Of a DNA stretch of 64,000 nt, positions 51,474-64,000 are shown one piece after another (positions within the stretch are counted from its first letter, which is position 1; the number at the start of each line of letters is the position of its first letter). Origin of the DNA: Diprion similis (taxonomy: Eukaryota; Arthropoda; Insecta; Hymenoptera; Diprionidae); contig NC_060116.1 of NCBI RefSeq assembly GCF_021155765.1, forward strand, positions 9,052,001 to 9,116,000, written 5' to 3'. Made by a program: the position numbers and the translations under genes. A model generated the notes under the pieces. That model saw only the letters and a list, made by a program, of their open reading frames with translations, had not been told where the DNA came from and did no database searches.

Positions 51474-54400
51474 CCGGCACTCTCTTCAATGGGGACTAAC
51501 ACGCAGGTTGGTATATATGTGTAGGTATAATCTGGCCATGGGGATGACCTTCTGGCTATACGACTACCAGCCGAAGCCAAGTGGGCGGCTGGTACTTAGG
51601 GCGAGATCTTCTGCTCTCGGCCCAGCTGTAAACTTGACCATTGGGAAAAAAACAAACCCGTTCTTGGGTCGGTTCGTCGAGAGACTCAGATGTGTACCTT
51701 TGGTTCCTCCGAACGATCGGAAAAGGGTGGTTATAGCGCCTACCTCTGGGGAGCTGTTCATGTTTTAGTAACCAGCAGCCGGTACTCAGCAACTCGACGT
51801 TGCGTCTTTTATCTCAAGCTCGAGATATCTTGATGAACCGTGACGTAGGGTTGGACTCAACGTTTGTGATCATTTTTGTATAAAATTTTATAGAATATGA
51901 GAGACTAATTAACTGACAGTTTTTGAGATATCTAATTAATCAATTACACACCAAAATCTGACTTTTAACAACTCTAGGATAGAAGCTTCCAGCACTTGAT
52001 TGTCCGGTTTACTGATTAGGTGGAACGAATGTGACCAAAACTGGTACATCAATTCCAGTAGTGACTTCCTGTGGTCAAATTCTATAATCAACGTTTCTCA
52101 GGCTCGGATTCTCACTTCTCCGACAACACTTTCCTGCTTTTTGATAACATTCGTGTTTCCAAGGTCGATCCATTCCCTGCCGAGGTCACCCACCCCTTGG
52201 ACTCTACCTACGGTATCAACGAGAAACACAATGACCCAATTCTCCAACTTTTCCCCAACGTGCAGGTGTTCTCCTCTCTCTCTCTCGCTCTCGTTTCATC
52301 TCTGTCACATCGTCGGGCGAACGCGTGACGTCACTTAGTGCGTCACTACAGCGGTAGATAAATGGTTTGGAACACGATCCGGCCTTGAAGAGGATCGAGT
52401 GAAATAAGAAGACGTTTTTAAACCGTAACCATCGCATCGTCTCAACGTATTACGTGTGGAGAAGATCATTCGAGAGCATCGAATCGCGTTCCACGATGCG
52501 AAATTCAACCGAATTGTCTTAACAAAAAGTTCGGAAAAACGAGGAAAAACCGTATAAAAAAACTCGAGGAATAAGAGATGCGAGTGAACGCGGAAGAAAC
52601 GACGTCGCTACTACCTGACGTAGAACCGGATCTGATCTAGGCGGAATACTGGATCAAAAGCAACAAAAATCAACAATTTTGAACGTTCTAATTACGAAAC
52701 CTTTTCTCAAAATGTCGATATATCTTAGCTGTTGTCGTTCGAATTTTTATTACATATACTAACCATGTTTTATCGTTCGAGTTCAGTATTAGCGAGACAA
52801 ATATATCGCTGAAGATTTTTCGAACGATATTTCATTTAAATTCCCAGCCGATTTAACCGTAACGAGCTACTATAGATAAAAGACGATTCAGATTGGCCAT
52901 ACTTTACACGGTCTGATTCTAGACTAACAATATCCTCTACTTATTGATTAGCAGCAGAGTTCGAAGACAAGGCTTGCCTGATTGTATCCAAGCTTTCCAA
53001 GTTTAGGATTACTGACTTCGTTCGATATATGCCGAAGCCTTGAACGTGGATTACCATTCGAGATTCATCGATTCCCGCCCCAGGATTACGCACCTAAATT
53101 TAATGCAGAAAAGCGCGTTGTGCTATCTCACAAACGCCAACCGTTTGCACAGAGAAATCGTCTTATGCAAAACAGAGTCAGAATTGCAACTTCGGTGGAG
53201 AAATTTATTCTGCGAATAACTATGTCTTCTTTACTGAAACTTATAGCCACGTATAAGCTGCAGCCGAAAGTACCTACCACAACCTTACATAATAATCTAA
53301 AACTTGATATGAAATAAAAAAAAAAAAAGAATACGATTAGTACTAGAAACTTGAGTAAAACGCATATTTCATGAGATTTCAGTGCAGCACAACTTTGCGG
53401 TACAACGCAACGCGCGCTGTCTGAAGATAAGTTGAAAAGTTATGGAAAACGAGGTCGGATTTTAAACAGGAATGAAAATTCTCGAGACGAGCGTTGTTTC
53501 GGCGGTTAAATTCTAACTTGGCGGATTTTAAAAGGTAGTTTAATATTTCCCGGCTGAAACTTGATTCTGGTACGTTATGCACTCTGGCATGCATGCATGT
53601 ATAACTCGCGTGAATTTTACAGATTTCGTTTCCCTTTTTACGCGATCCTCGTGTAATATTTGAGAAAGGGGATCGGCGAGTCCACGGAGCGCAATCTCGA
53701 CAATGCAGCACGCGTATACATTTCCTGAATTTTTGAACCCTCAATTTGTTTTACCGAGTGAGGAGGCGGTTGCGAAGGAGAGAGAAAAAACTACCCTGAG
53801 AGGGTCATTCTCGATTTTTAGAGCAACAGACTGCGAGTTATGACAGACATCTGGCCGTTGGACGAAGAGAAAGTGAGGGGAGGAGGGGGGTGAGAGGGAG
53901 AGAAGAAGGAAAACGGGGTAAACAAACGAAATGAACTTCGCGATGCGTGAAAAATTCACCACCCAGAAAATAACCCCAATTTTCTCACCACTTCGCAATT
54001 GCACGAGGAAATATCACACCAGTTTCGCGCATGTATATATATAATATTGTTACGAAGGGTAAAGTCACCCGTTTTACCCCCCTTTCAAATGATCTCGTAG
54101 TCGGCAAGTGACGCAAGAAGTCTAAGCGTTCTTACGTCATAAAATGAATAGAGTTGCTGTATCAACAATTATTATTGTAAAAACAGTCCCGTTTCAGACT
54201 TTAAACTAGAAACATCTTATCGCAAAATAAAAGCTTTTTACCAGCTATAATTTTCTCGTGCATTTGAGTTCGTTCGTTACATTTAAACTCGTAACTTACA
54301 AAAGTTACAATATACAAAAAAATATTCGATTTTTTCTTCTAAGTCACACGTTTAAAAATTGTGAGAGTAGAAAATGAAATATTTAATGGTTATAATTAAA

Positions 54401-54918
54401 TGCACCTGCATGTATGAATACATAATACATGCGTGTATAATGAATAGATTTTCATCAGCGGCCTTAGATTTCGCATGAATTGTAAAACCGTAGCAGACTA
54501 CAAAAGTCACCGAATTATAAAGCGCATTTTTTGCTACAGCATTGCGCGTTTCAAAGGATAAAATGATTATACTTTGTTCCACGATCAGCAGGTACGAAAT
54601 CCTCGCCAAAAAGTTACATTAATATTCACTTTATCGTAAAGCTTTCGGATAATAAATCACACAAAGGCAGGTGTTAAATATTATCGTACAATCGCCTGCA
54701 ATCCCACAATACTACTTACGTTGCGATGAAAATTGGCATCTTGTGCGTGAGAGAGGGATCAGAAATGATAGCAAAAAACTAAAAAAAAACACGAGACTGT
54801 GTAAAACTGGAGGGAGGTAAAGGGAAAAAGAGCAAAAGAAAATAATCACATAACGATGCACGGGGATCAACGTGGTAAAATATTACCAGGGCTTGTTTTG
54901 TGACGAGATCGCTGTTGG

Positions 54919-54946
<28 letters not shown>
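54919..54946. repeat. (AT)n microsatellite
   Basis: Fourteen AT units. Confidence 0.95.
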
Positions 54947-54949
<3 letters not shown>

Positions 54950-56257
54950 TAGGTTACAGGTATACGTGTTCGCGATCCTGCACGTCCCTTTTTTTCTCCT
55001 TAAATTATTCACGAATGCGTCGCCGATTGAACAAGATTGCTATCCTTTCTTTTTTTTTTCTTCCTAATTCTGTTATTTCGTATCTGCTTTTACTTGGATT
55101 TATCATTTATTTTTCCTTCATTTTCGCCTTTTACTGACTAATTTCCGGGGTGTAGAAATTATTGGAAGTTTCACCGCTGCAAGTCAAAGGCAAGTGAAAA
55201 TTAGTTTATAAGTAAGTATAAGTTTAATTACGTATGTATGATTAAGAATAATACGGTGAATTCCCGAATGCGTGTATTTAGTTCAGCGAGAATTAGAGGA
55301 AACCGGATTATGATACCAGGAAGGAAGTCAGCTAGATCATGGATTTGACGCAACATCCTGATGAGAGAAAAGTCACATCCGATTTGCGACCAACACTTAT
55401 TGCCTTGATCGACTTTGTGTGTATTATACGTATAAAGAAACGCGGCGTCACGTAGGCAAAGAAATTTCGATTCAATATACACTGGATGAATTCGGGCTGC
55501 AATCATATTTATGTAGATTGGATTACTAGGGGCTTCGACCACCTCGCCTCAGACACTCTGAGCTTCTCACTTCGGTGTTCGAATGTGCTTCGCGCCGCAC
55601 TTTTTTACGCTTAATAAAGCTTCATCGGCACGAGTTTCACTAAGCTGCCAATTATTATGCAAAACGACGTTAATTACAATCCGACAAAGCGATTGCAGCG
55701 ACAGGCATTTTCCGTCGCTTTGTTCGCTGACTTCGCTAACCGACCATTCGCAGGTAACGACCTGTACGTTTAAGTCCGAAATGTCTGTAATTTTCTCACC
55801 CATATTCATTGGGTAATGAATAACCCGAACGGTGAACAAGTAAATGGATGTTGAAAACTTTTTGAAGAAATGAAAAATTATTTCTAACGTCAGTGTATTT
55901 ATATGTATATGTTCTTATCACAGACCGTATCGCTGAAAAATCGTCAAGATATTCATATTTTCACATTTCGAATATTTATTTATATTTGCTTCTTATCGTC
56001 GAGTACGATCTGCGCGTAAAATTGCGTGCAGATAGGGAAAAATGGAGTTTTCAGCCATTTCGCGGAGCGTGCAGGAGGCGAGTCACGCGTGGAATTCGGA
56101 ACGTGTAATCTAATCTAAAACAATGAAATTATCCCGCACACCCGACACGCCGAGTAGTGCCTATCAAATGAATATCTAATTAAACACGAGAATGTTGTGC
56201 CTTCGGTCTGTGTGGCCGAGACTGAGAGTCCAGGCTTACTGGAATAACGTACATACT

Positions 56258-56299
56258 TTATACCTTATACCTTATACCTTATACCTTATACCTTATACC
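56258..56299. repeat. Perfect heptamer tandem repeat (TTATACC x6)
   Basis: Six identical copies of TTATACC in a row. The unit is not the insect telomere repeat TTAGG. Confidence 0.95.
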
Positions 56300-59200
56300 T
56301 TCACATATAAAGACCTAAAGTGGCGTACGACCGAAGCCAGAAAGCTACGTATGAATTTATAATATATATTATAAGTATAGGTATAACACGAGCGATGCAA
56401 CGCTTGACGTTACGACGTAACACGTAGTCGTTTTCCACTCTGATTTCATTTGCATAATGGACGGTGTTCTTTCTATTCCGCAGCTTTTTCTCCACCTCGT
56501 GTGTGAGAATTAATTACTATTTAATTCCTGGACACCGGCCGACTTGATACCGTAGTGTTTAGGACGAACTCGGAATCGATCATTAAAAACTTAAAACCGA
56601 TGTCAGTCACACGGTCGATGATCTTGATCCAAGACCAAGTCGGAGATTTTTATTTGGTCCTTTATGAAGTCAATTCTAAGGTCATTTTAATTTTTCACGT
56701 TATGTCAGCGTTGCTTTTGATCGAATGAACTTCATTGATTTTTCACAGGATTTTACACTTAAGATTACACGTAAGATCCCTAAATTTCGAGACAGATCCT
56801 GCCATCATTAACATGAGTACGTAAGCCGCTATCTCTCGTTTTCTGATTCAAGCTGTTTCAAGTTCACATATTTGAATACCTGCAATGGCAGATACGTTTG
56901 GAAATATCGGAAAAAAAGTTAACCAGTATTCTTGTTTAGATTGAGGTTTAAAACGCGCAAATATTGTGAAACTAGATCTGGTCACTCGAGCATGTTTGTG
57001 CTGGTTTTAATTACAGTTCGCTTCGTTTCCAATCCAATGTACAGACGGTGCGAAAAAGACAATAAAACAAGAAGGAATTGCTAGCGATTCACTCAGCCGT
57101 TCGATTTGAAAAACAGTACAGCAGTAATTAAACGATTCATCGATCATGGAAATATTTTCACACACATCGCAGGAGATACTGGATCGTCGAATAAGCGCTC
57201 ACAAATCTGTGAATAACCGACAATAAATGTAACTACAGGTTAAAAAAATCTCTCAATTTCTGACCAGCATAAATTGACAAAAAAAAAAAATAAAAAATAA
57301 CTAGACGCGCATCTCTTTGTAACTTCGTGATCTAACAAGTGCATTGAAAGCACAGCTGCTCGAGAAATGTCAGGGGAAGCAGAAAAGCAGGATGTTATCC
57401 CACATAAATAAATGTTTAGCCAACGTCGTGCGAATCGCACGAGTATCGACGTCCACGTTTCTCCGGTAAATAATTGACGATTCGTATAGACTACGGGGGC
57501 GTATACGTTACCTGTATGAATAGATTGCGTGAGTCGATATCGCTGCGAATGGGCAGCTGCGAATATTTCCGATGGGGAAAGGCAACCTCCGAATGCTATA
57601 CCCATAATGGCACTGGGTCAGTGAGCCAAGGGAATTCGCAGCGTCGAAAGATCGAACAGTGATTGCGAGTCCGGTGAGGCAAAAGCAGCACGCGATCCAT
57701 ATTCCAATCGGAAATCCAGCCTACGGTTCCTCCGGAGTTTCGGAACAACACGAACACCTCGTTCCGTGAGAATTCGGGCGTATCGTTTCTGTGTTTTGTA
57801 ATGTCGGAATGTTTTTTTTGTTTTTTTCCGACTTTCTTTACTTCAAAGTTTTTTAAATCATTTTATGTCTTCTCTTTCTGTGTTTTGATAGCTCGAGATA
57901 TAGAAAATCATTTTTCTAATCACTCTAAATCTCGAAGAAATGAATTTATTGATTCAGAAGATATCTGATTGAAAACTGAAATAAATATTCGGTCGAGTTG
58001 TAAACTAAAAATCGTTCATTTACGATATGCAATAAAAATTTTCCATCGTTTCACTCCGAACTTTCGTTACATTTTTGCGAAATTCGTCTAAGACTTTTAC
58101 AATTATTCTATTATTGTCACATTGTCAGCCACGTTCAAGTTTTTCGCATATAGCAATTTTAGGATTCTACCAATTTCACGTACGCACGGTTATAAGTATA
58201 AGGTAATTTTTTTTCCTGACAAATTACAAGGAAATTACAATTGAAAGTTTCACGCATAAATTCAAGTTCATACATTACTTGTGTGAAAATTTGTTTTCAA
58301 GCGGTATAAAGTTCATGAAAATTTTCGATGTTTAGAGAAAAATTCATTTTTTTACACTAGAATTTTCAACGAATTGTAAAACTATTTTTATTAACTCTAG
58401 CGAATTTGTTTTCTAGGAGTTTGTAAACAATAAAAAAATCATCACAAACGCAGAGAAGGTTATTTCATTTTTCTTGCCAAATAAAACGGCGAATATTATG
58501 TTATGAAGTGAGAGAATTACTCGTGCAATATTTCCCATCAACGATGATATTCTTCGGTCTTTCCGTATATGTATTCCTTACGTATATAGCTCGTATTATA
58601 TATACATACGCATTCAAAAGTGTTTATGGAATACCTTAAGAATGGGTGAAAAAAAGCGAGACGAAAGGAGAAAGAGAACGAAGCTAGAAACGAATGAATT
58701 TCGGAAACAAGAAGGGAGGATCGTTTCTTAACGATTTTCCAAATTATGAAACTTTATTCAGTGGAGAAAAATAACCGAGAGACGAACGGGAATAAAGAAA
58801 GACGTAAAGCAAGAGTAAAAACAAGAGCCTTGATATACCATAAATATAAAGGAAAAAAAAAATATACGATAAGCAATAACGCACGGCAAAACGGCAGCTC
58901 AGCATTTATTGTTCAGCAAAATTGTCTTCTCTCTCTTGAATTTGATACCATAACCTACTACAGTGACGTCACAATACAGATATATACGTAAGGCGTAGGT
59001 GAAGCGATTTGAATAGCGCTCTGGTCTTGTCAAATATAAATCACGTGAACGTAAAGTTTCTGCTCGCAGAGAAAAAGGGAGGGAGAGTGACAGTGCGAGA
59101 CACACAAAAAAGAGGAAATTTACTCCTTTTAGATTGGGTGGACGAAATACCGACGGCAGTCATAATTGCTTTTATAAGGTTTAGCTATATATGGGCTACA

Positions 59201-59799
59201 TGATTTAGTTTAAAACACGCTATAAAGCGATTTACACTTTTGGAACTTTATAAACATATCGCACCCGTTGATTTGCACGGCATACGAAAAGTTTATACAT
59301 TTTTTCCTGTCAGGGTGAGGTAAATAAAACCTCACAATCGGGGTTAATAAACAGTTGGGATAACTGCTGTCGTCACGATTTGTTGAAATAATAAACGTAT
59401 AAAACATAAATCGCACAATATTCAGTTTACAGCATACCTAAAGCATTTTCTTCTTCCGCTTTATACCACCTTCAAAACAACAGCCAAAGTCGTTATTTTA
59501 TCCCGTGATAAGATCACAGCAAATCAACGCACTTGCCACACGTGTTTTCACAGCTGTGACAAAAAGGCGGAGCGAAATATTCGACAAAATTAAGTAGCCA
59601 ATATTTTTCTCTAGAGATTAATATTCTCAAGGTGTGAATAAATATCTAAACAAGTTTGACTCACGATTTCACATTGATACGCGTCTTCCGTAAACTGGCA
59701 CAGAAATGTACTAGAATTTTTTTTAAAAGGAAATTTTATTTTCACAGGATTATATATACCATGAACAACGATTTCATCGAATTAAAAAATGGGCAGGTA

Positions 59800-59805
59800 T
59801 TTATT
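59800..59805 (-). terminator. AATAAA poly(A) signal of the minus-strand gene at the right edge
   Basis: Minus-strand AATAAA lies about 125 bases past the stop codon at 59930. Confidence 0.5.
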
Positions 59806-59929
59806 GGGGTAAATGACTTGGGTGAATTTGGAGACGGAATAAAAGCAAAATGCGGAAAGTATCTCGAAACGGGAATTTATAAAAGTGATACCTCTTCCCC
59901 AGGGAGAATCGTCGACCTTAAACGCGAGA

Positions 59930-62900
59930 TTACTGAGCTTCCGAGGCCTCGTTGGCGGAAACTGGTTCGGTCGACAAAGTTTCTTCATTGGTTGCCGACG
60001 CGATCGTCGATGAACTTCCGACCTTCGATCTGCTCGCCGAATCGTTACGCGACAATCTCTGGGTCTTTGAATCGTCAACGGCACTCCTGGACCCTTGATT
60101 GAAAAGATTTGAAATCAAGGATACAGATCGTTGAAAGTTCGAAACATTTTCAAAACAGTTATACAAGGTTTCGAATTTCAGACAAGTGTTACATTTTTTG
60201 CCAGCAATCGGGGATCGCGTTTATCCGACGAATCTCAAGAAATCGACCATTTTTTAAATTCGCAAAAACTGTATTTTCGATTACGAACACTTTTGGACCG
60301 GTTCCATCGTGGAGCAATTTAAAAAATAAAAGTTTTTTGAATATTTTGGAAAGTTTCAAAGTAAGTTAATTAAGAATTTAAAAAATTGTCGTTTTTAAAA
60401 TCACTGAATATTTGAAAATAATTGACTGGCTGAATAAAAAATCTAAAATTACATTCAAGACACTGTTTCAAAGCCGGGATAATTGTAGAATAAAATTTGA
60501 ACAAACCAAAAATGGTAAGGGTTAGACTTTGGTCGAGTTCGCATGGAATTCCCCATAAATTATATTGTATATATTCCACTCGTTAAATCGTGAATTGCGG
60601 TGAATGAGAGTTAAGACCGGTTAACAAAACTGTAACCAACTTGGACGTTTCCGTTTCTCATACATCGGAAGAGACTATCGTGCGATCCCATCCGAAGGAT
60701 ATAGAAAATCTGCGAAGCGTAGAACGTAAACGGAGAAAGAAATATCCGGACGCGAGATAAGAAGGAATCGTGAATTTCGCGTGACTATACCGGCTACAAC
60801 ATCATTATCAGAAGCCCCGAGCGAAATCTCCCAGTGAAAATAATGGCGTTCATTTCGCTACTTGCCCTCTTTATTATCATTCTTCTTCTTTACGAGCGAT
60901 TTAAATTTTATAATATTTTCGCCCTTCTTAATAACATAGAAAGAAAAAAAGCGCCTTTTCGTTTACTCCGATTTTATATACATATATATCTATCGACATT
61001 TTCTACCGCTTCTATATCTGAATTTATCGAGTAATCCAGTTGGAAGTTTTAGCTCAAAATACTGCGCGCAATCTCCGAGAGTATAACGATTCAATGTTTT
61101 ACGAGAAACACTCCGTAGTATCGTACACCATATAGATAGTGGATATGATATCCCGGTGCATTTGCGACGTGATAAATATACGGCACTTACTCACGTCTAC
61201 GGTTCTCTAAATTGTGTTCATGCATCATATCGTATAAAAGCAGCGAGTTTCGCAATGAATAGAAATTTGCAAGCTTCCTCAAGTCACTACACTACTCAAA
61301 ATTCAAAATATCTTGTATAATACCAGAGTATCTATATTTATTTGTAAAAACGTAATTCCCTGAGATTTCCAGAGATTTTTTCCAAGGGATATCAAATTCC
61401 CTGAAAATTCCTTGATTCCATTTCTGGATTATTATACCATCGAATTATCCGGAAATAAACGAGGCGCCTTTTGTCGCCAGTAACTTACCTGGCATCATCC
61501 TCGAGCGTGTTCGGAGATTGGGTTTAGATCCAGCAGGAATTTGGGGAACGGTAGGCACCTGCATCGACGTATACGCCAGCGGAACGGCAAGGCTGACCCC
61601 ACGCGGATACGTACTACTGGAGCTCATTCTGCTGGATATTTGACGTGGACGGTTCTGCCTGTGAAATTTCTTGTTCCTGGAAAGACAAGTTTTCTCCTCA
61701 GATACTTTTCGACGTGTTTTCTTCGTGCATTGAAAATTCTTGACCGATTATAATTATTACAATTATTACGTAACGATTGTGAATAGTCTCAAAGATTGAC
61801 CTGGAAATTTGATTGAATGATCAAAATTTAGCCTAATTATATGTATGGAATAATTTCAGCTTACATGGTTGAAAATAAAAAATGGCAAAATGAACTTTTC
61901 TACTTTCTCAGTTTATACTGATATCTGCACAAATCTTTTGCTAGCTGGGGTTTAACCGATAACGGTACCTGACACAGTGATAAAATCTTTCTGCATCAGG
62001 TGTGAGCTTTTTCGGTGAATGTCCGAACGTAGATGAAAGAAATGCTGGGTCGTAGATACCGGCGATAACTCAATTTCTAACCCTTCACAGAGAGCAGGGT
62101 GAAAGGTCTGACGGCATTATAAATTAGCTGTTACGTGCGAGTGTATTTAGTTCAAAGCTCCCCGAAAACGCGGAGGTGGTTGGTTGGTGTTGGTTTTAGC
62201 GGGAGACAAAGGAAGTTTCTGATCGAAATACATAAAGCTGTGAATAGGTGATTGCGACAATCGGAATTTAACAATGCGTCGAGTTCGTTCGATCGTTACG
62301 TCGAACAGAAAAACCAATTAATTTATACCCGCTGTCTACTGCCTGCCATATTTTAGGATTAAACCTGAATTGAAATGACGATGTAAATTCCATCCAGATC
62401 GCGAAATTATCTGCGCTCCAACAATCTCTGGCAGTCTAATTACGTTGATTACGTAATTTCTTACTGCAGGCGCGATTGGAACTGTTCAAGCGAATCCGAA
62501 CAATTTAGAGAGGGACGTAAAAAACCAACGAAATGTACGATAGGAGAGACGCAAGTCTACATGGCAGAGTGTAATTTCACCGCGTCGAATACTCATATAT
62601 CACAACCGATTTGCGGTTGAATATCCTGCAGCGAGCGTGGCTCGAATCCAAACCGGCCTCATTATTTACTTATCATGGCGTTAAAGCCTCACTTAGAAAG
62701 GTACCAAGCCAGCGCACTTCGTCTCTGTCCGAACGTTTATTTTTGCTTCTATCATTCAGGGGATTTGACATCCCTGGAAAATCCGAAAAGTTATGGTGTT
62801 TTTTGGTTGCCTTTAATTGTAGAAATAAGCAATGAATTTGACGCGTAATGAGAATTTTTCGATTTCAATTCGTTCTTCGTTGATTCAAAATTTATGATGA

Positions 62901-64000
62901 AACAGGTCAGAAGTGAATCCTGATCCTCTGCCTCAACGGAGCCTGTCTTTCAACACACTGACGAGTCCCTTGTCCGAGAATTCAGGGTTGAAATGAAAAA
63001 GAGATGGAAGAAATTCAATCCGTTTTTCGAGACCCTCGAGGAACAGCGTCGTTCGATCAATTATGGCTCGTGCTTTTAGTCCTTGAACCCGAGAGAGGCC
63101 CTTTACAGCTTGACCTGACAATTTATTTCAGAGGGTTGAGAATTTCGATTTTACGCTTTGAGTATACAGGGTAATCGTATTCACGTGGAGCGAAGATTGC
63201 TGGTGATAAATACGTCGTCATAAGACCAGGAAGAGAATCCGGTTACTTATACGTATATCTACTGTTCAAATCGAGCCTCGTTATTTTGCGACAATTTGTC
63301 ATTCACCGGGGGGGTGAAAAAGTCAGGATAAAACATTAAAGGAAGAGCAGTGTAGTCGTAGCGAAACTGGACGTCTGCCAAAACGAAGATTCATCGTCCT
63401 GCAGACCGCGGCCTGCTTCAAGATCTACATCCTTATTCCCAAGATTCGAAGACTTGGCAGTTTTCTTTAAAGAAAAAAGGCAGCCAAAGGCAGCAGATCA
63501 TCGTCTTACCTTGCGACAGACTCGCTGATGGTGTACTCAGACTTCTTGGAAAAATGGCACATCCTGACATCGAGACCGATAATGAGGTTGCAGGAGGTCA
63601 CCGCCACTTCGAAAGCTTCTCCAGCTGAAATGCAAAACGAAAACATCATCCAAATTGTCTCGTTCATCGTCGATTGTCCCCGCGTTGTGCTGCACCGACT
63701 GGAATACCGTAGAATACAAAAACAAACAAGTAAAATCCTGGAATTCCACGTGATTGTCGTTCAACTCGTGAAAGCATCCACGTTTTTCACGGGACATTTA
63801 CCATGCTTTAGAACGCGGGATCGTCAATTGCACACGAAATACGCGGCCCGGCAATAAAACAGCTTCGATTGGCTCGTGTGGCTAGATATATTCTCCGAAA
63901 CGTGACGTTCCTTCTAAACTCGCGGGTTGTTCAACTTTCGCACGGCATGCAGCTTCCCGTCTCTAATGTCTTCGCTTCTTACCGATGGGCCCAAGCTCGT
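59930..64000 (-). CDS. C-terminal part of an unrecognised Ser-rich protein, 4 exons, 5' truncated
   Basis: Four exons are linked by matching phases and consensus splice sites: 63983-64000 (partial, donor CATCG|GTAAGA), 63510-63624, 61489-61658 and 59930-60093 (stop TAA). Together they give about 152 residues. The first part, ELGPIAGEAFEVAVTSC then NLIIGLDVRMCHFSKKSEY and TISESVAR, looks like a folded, conserved core. The GEAFEVA helix recalls the C-terminal helix of PTB (phosphotyrosine-binding) domains, but this is only a hint. The next exon is Pro/Arg/Ser-rich (PLAYTSMQVPTVPQIPAGSK, RTRSRMMP). The last exon is Ser/Thr-rich (SRSAVDDSKTQRLSRNDSAS) and ends acidic with EASEAQ, so it is probably disordered. 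I do not recognise the family. It runs opposite to KChIP, and its start is beyond the window. Confidence 0.68.
60094..61488 (-). other. Intron of the minus-strand gene at the right edge
   Basis: 1.4 kb between GTAAGT at 61488 and AG at 60094. AT-rich with no other feature seen. Confidence 0.6.
61659..63509 (-). other. Intron of the minus-strand gene at the right edge
   Basis: 1.85 kb between GTAAGA at 63509 and TTTCACAG at 61659. No other feature seen. Confidence 0.6.

Larger units (their letters stand above)
45326..59929. other. Long non-coding stretch, KChIP intron or intergenic
   Basis: No supported coding exon. GC content rises locally at 46.4-47.6 kb, 48.5-49.0 kb and 51.3-51.8 kb, producing random open frames on both strands. 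The 58-59.6 kb part is AT-rich. The minus-strand 3' UTR of the last gene falls at its right end. Confidence 0.45.

Noticed and set aside
51085-51489. 134-codon Pro-rich minus-strand frame
   Set aside because: Translation of G-rich and CCG simple repeats.
59656-60102. 148-codon plus-strand frame
   Set aside because: Its right half is antisense to the last exon of the minus-strand gene, which has consistent splice phase with two upstream exons.
63528-63857. 109-codon plus-strand frame
   Set aside because: Antisense to exon 63510-63624 of the minus-strand gene.
1-64000. CRISPR arrays, operons, ribosome binding sites or prokaryotic elements
   Set aside because: The split genes, introns and repeats are those of an animal genome; no regularly spaced repeat array was seen.

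Overview
This window is animal nuclear DNA, almost certainly from an insect. Genes are split by short introns with GT/AG borders, there are long AT-rich spacers with microsatellites and small fold-back transposons, and CpG dinucleotides are not depleted. A tandem array of insect 7tm_6 odorant receptors and a MADF-BESS protein point to Insecta. The receptor array and the CpG content suggest Hymenoptera, perhaps a sawfly. The order-level call is inference.

Layout. (1) 0.5-12.1 kb, minus strand: three apparently intact odorant receptor genes (387, 387 and 391 codons). Their six-exon structures are nearly superimposable. The remains of a fourth copy lie at 6.2-6.5 kb, between the second and third genes. 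(2) 15.3-20.2 kb, minus strand: a complete six-exon ARH3-type ADP-ribosylhydrolase gene (350 aa). Its last intron holds a complete five-exon MADF-BESS gene (530 aa) on the same strand, with its own AATAAA signal. (3) 20.2-27.2 kb: gene-poor, with a GC/CpG-rich block at 25.5-26.0 kb, then the first coding exon (+ strand, 27223-27387) of a Kv channel-interacting protein (KChIP, neuronal calcium sensor family). (4) 27.4-59.9 kb: no coding exon I can support. It looks like a very long KChIP intron or intergenic DNA, and contains simple repeats and at least two fold-back MITE-like elements (43.1-43.4 and 44.9-45.3 kb). (5) 59.9-64.0 kb, minus strand: the last three coding exons, plus 18 bases of a fourth, of a gene whose 5' part lies beyond the window. 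The protein is not recognised.

The receptors would act in olfactory neuron dendrites with the Orco co-receptor. ARH3 removes serine-linked and polymeric ADP-ribose. The MADF-BESS protein is a probable DNA-binding regulator. KChIP tunes A-type potassium channels. Nothing suggests a shared pathway beyond position. Exon borders were set by hand from reading frame, splice consensus, phase matching and comparison among the receptor copies.
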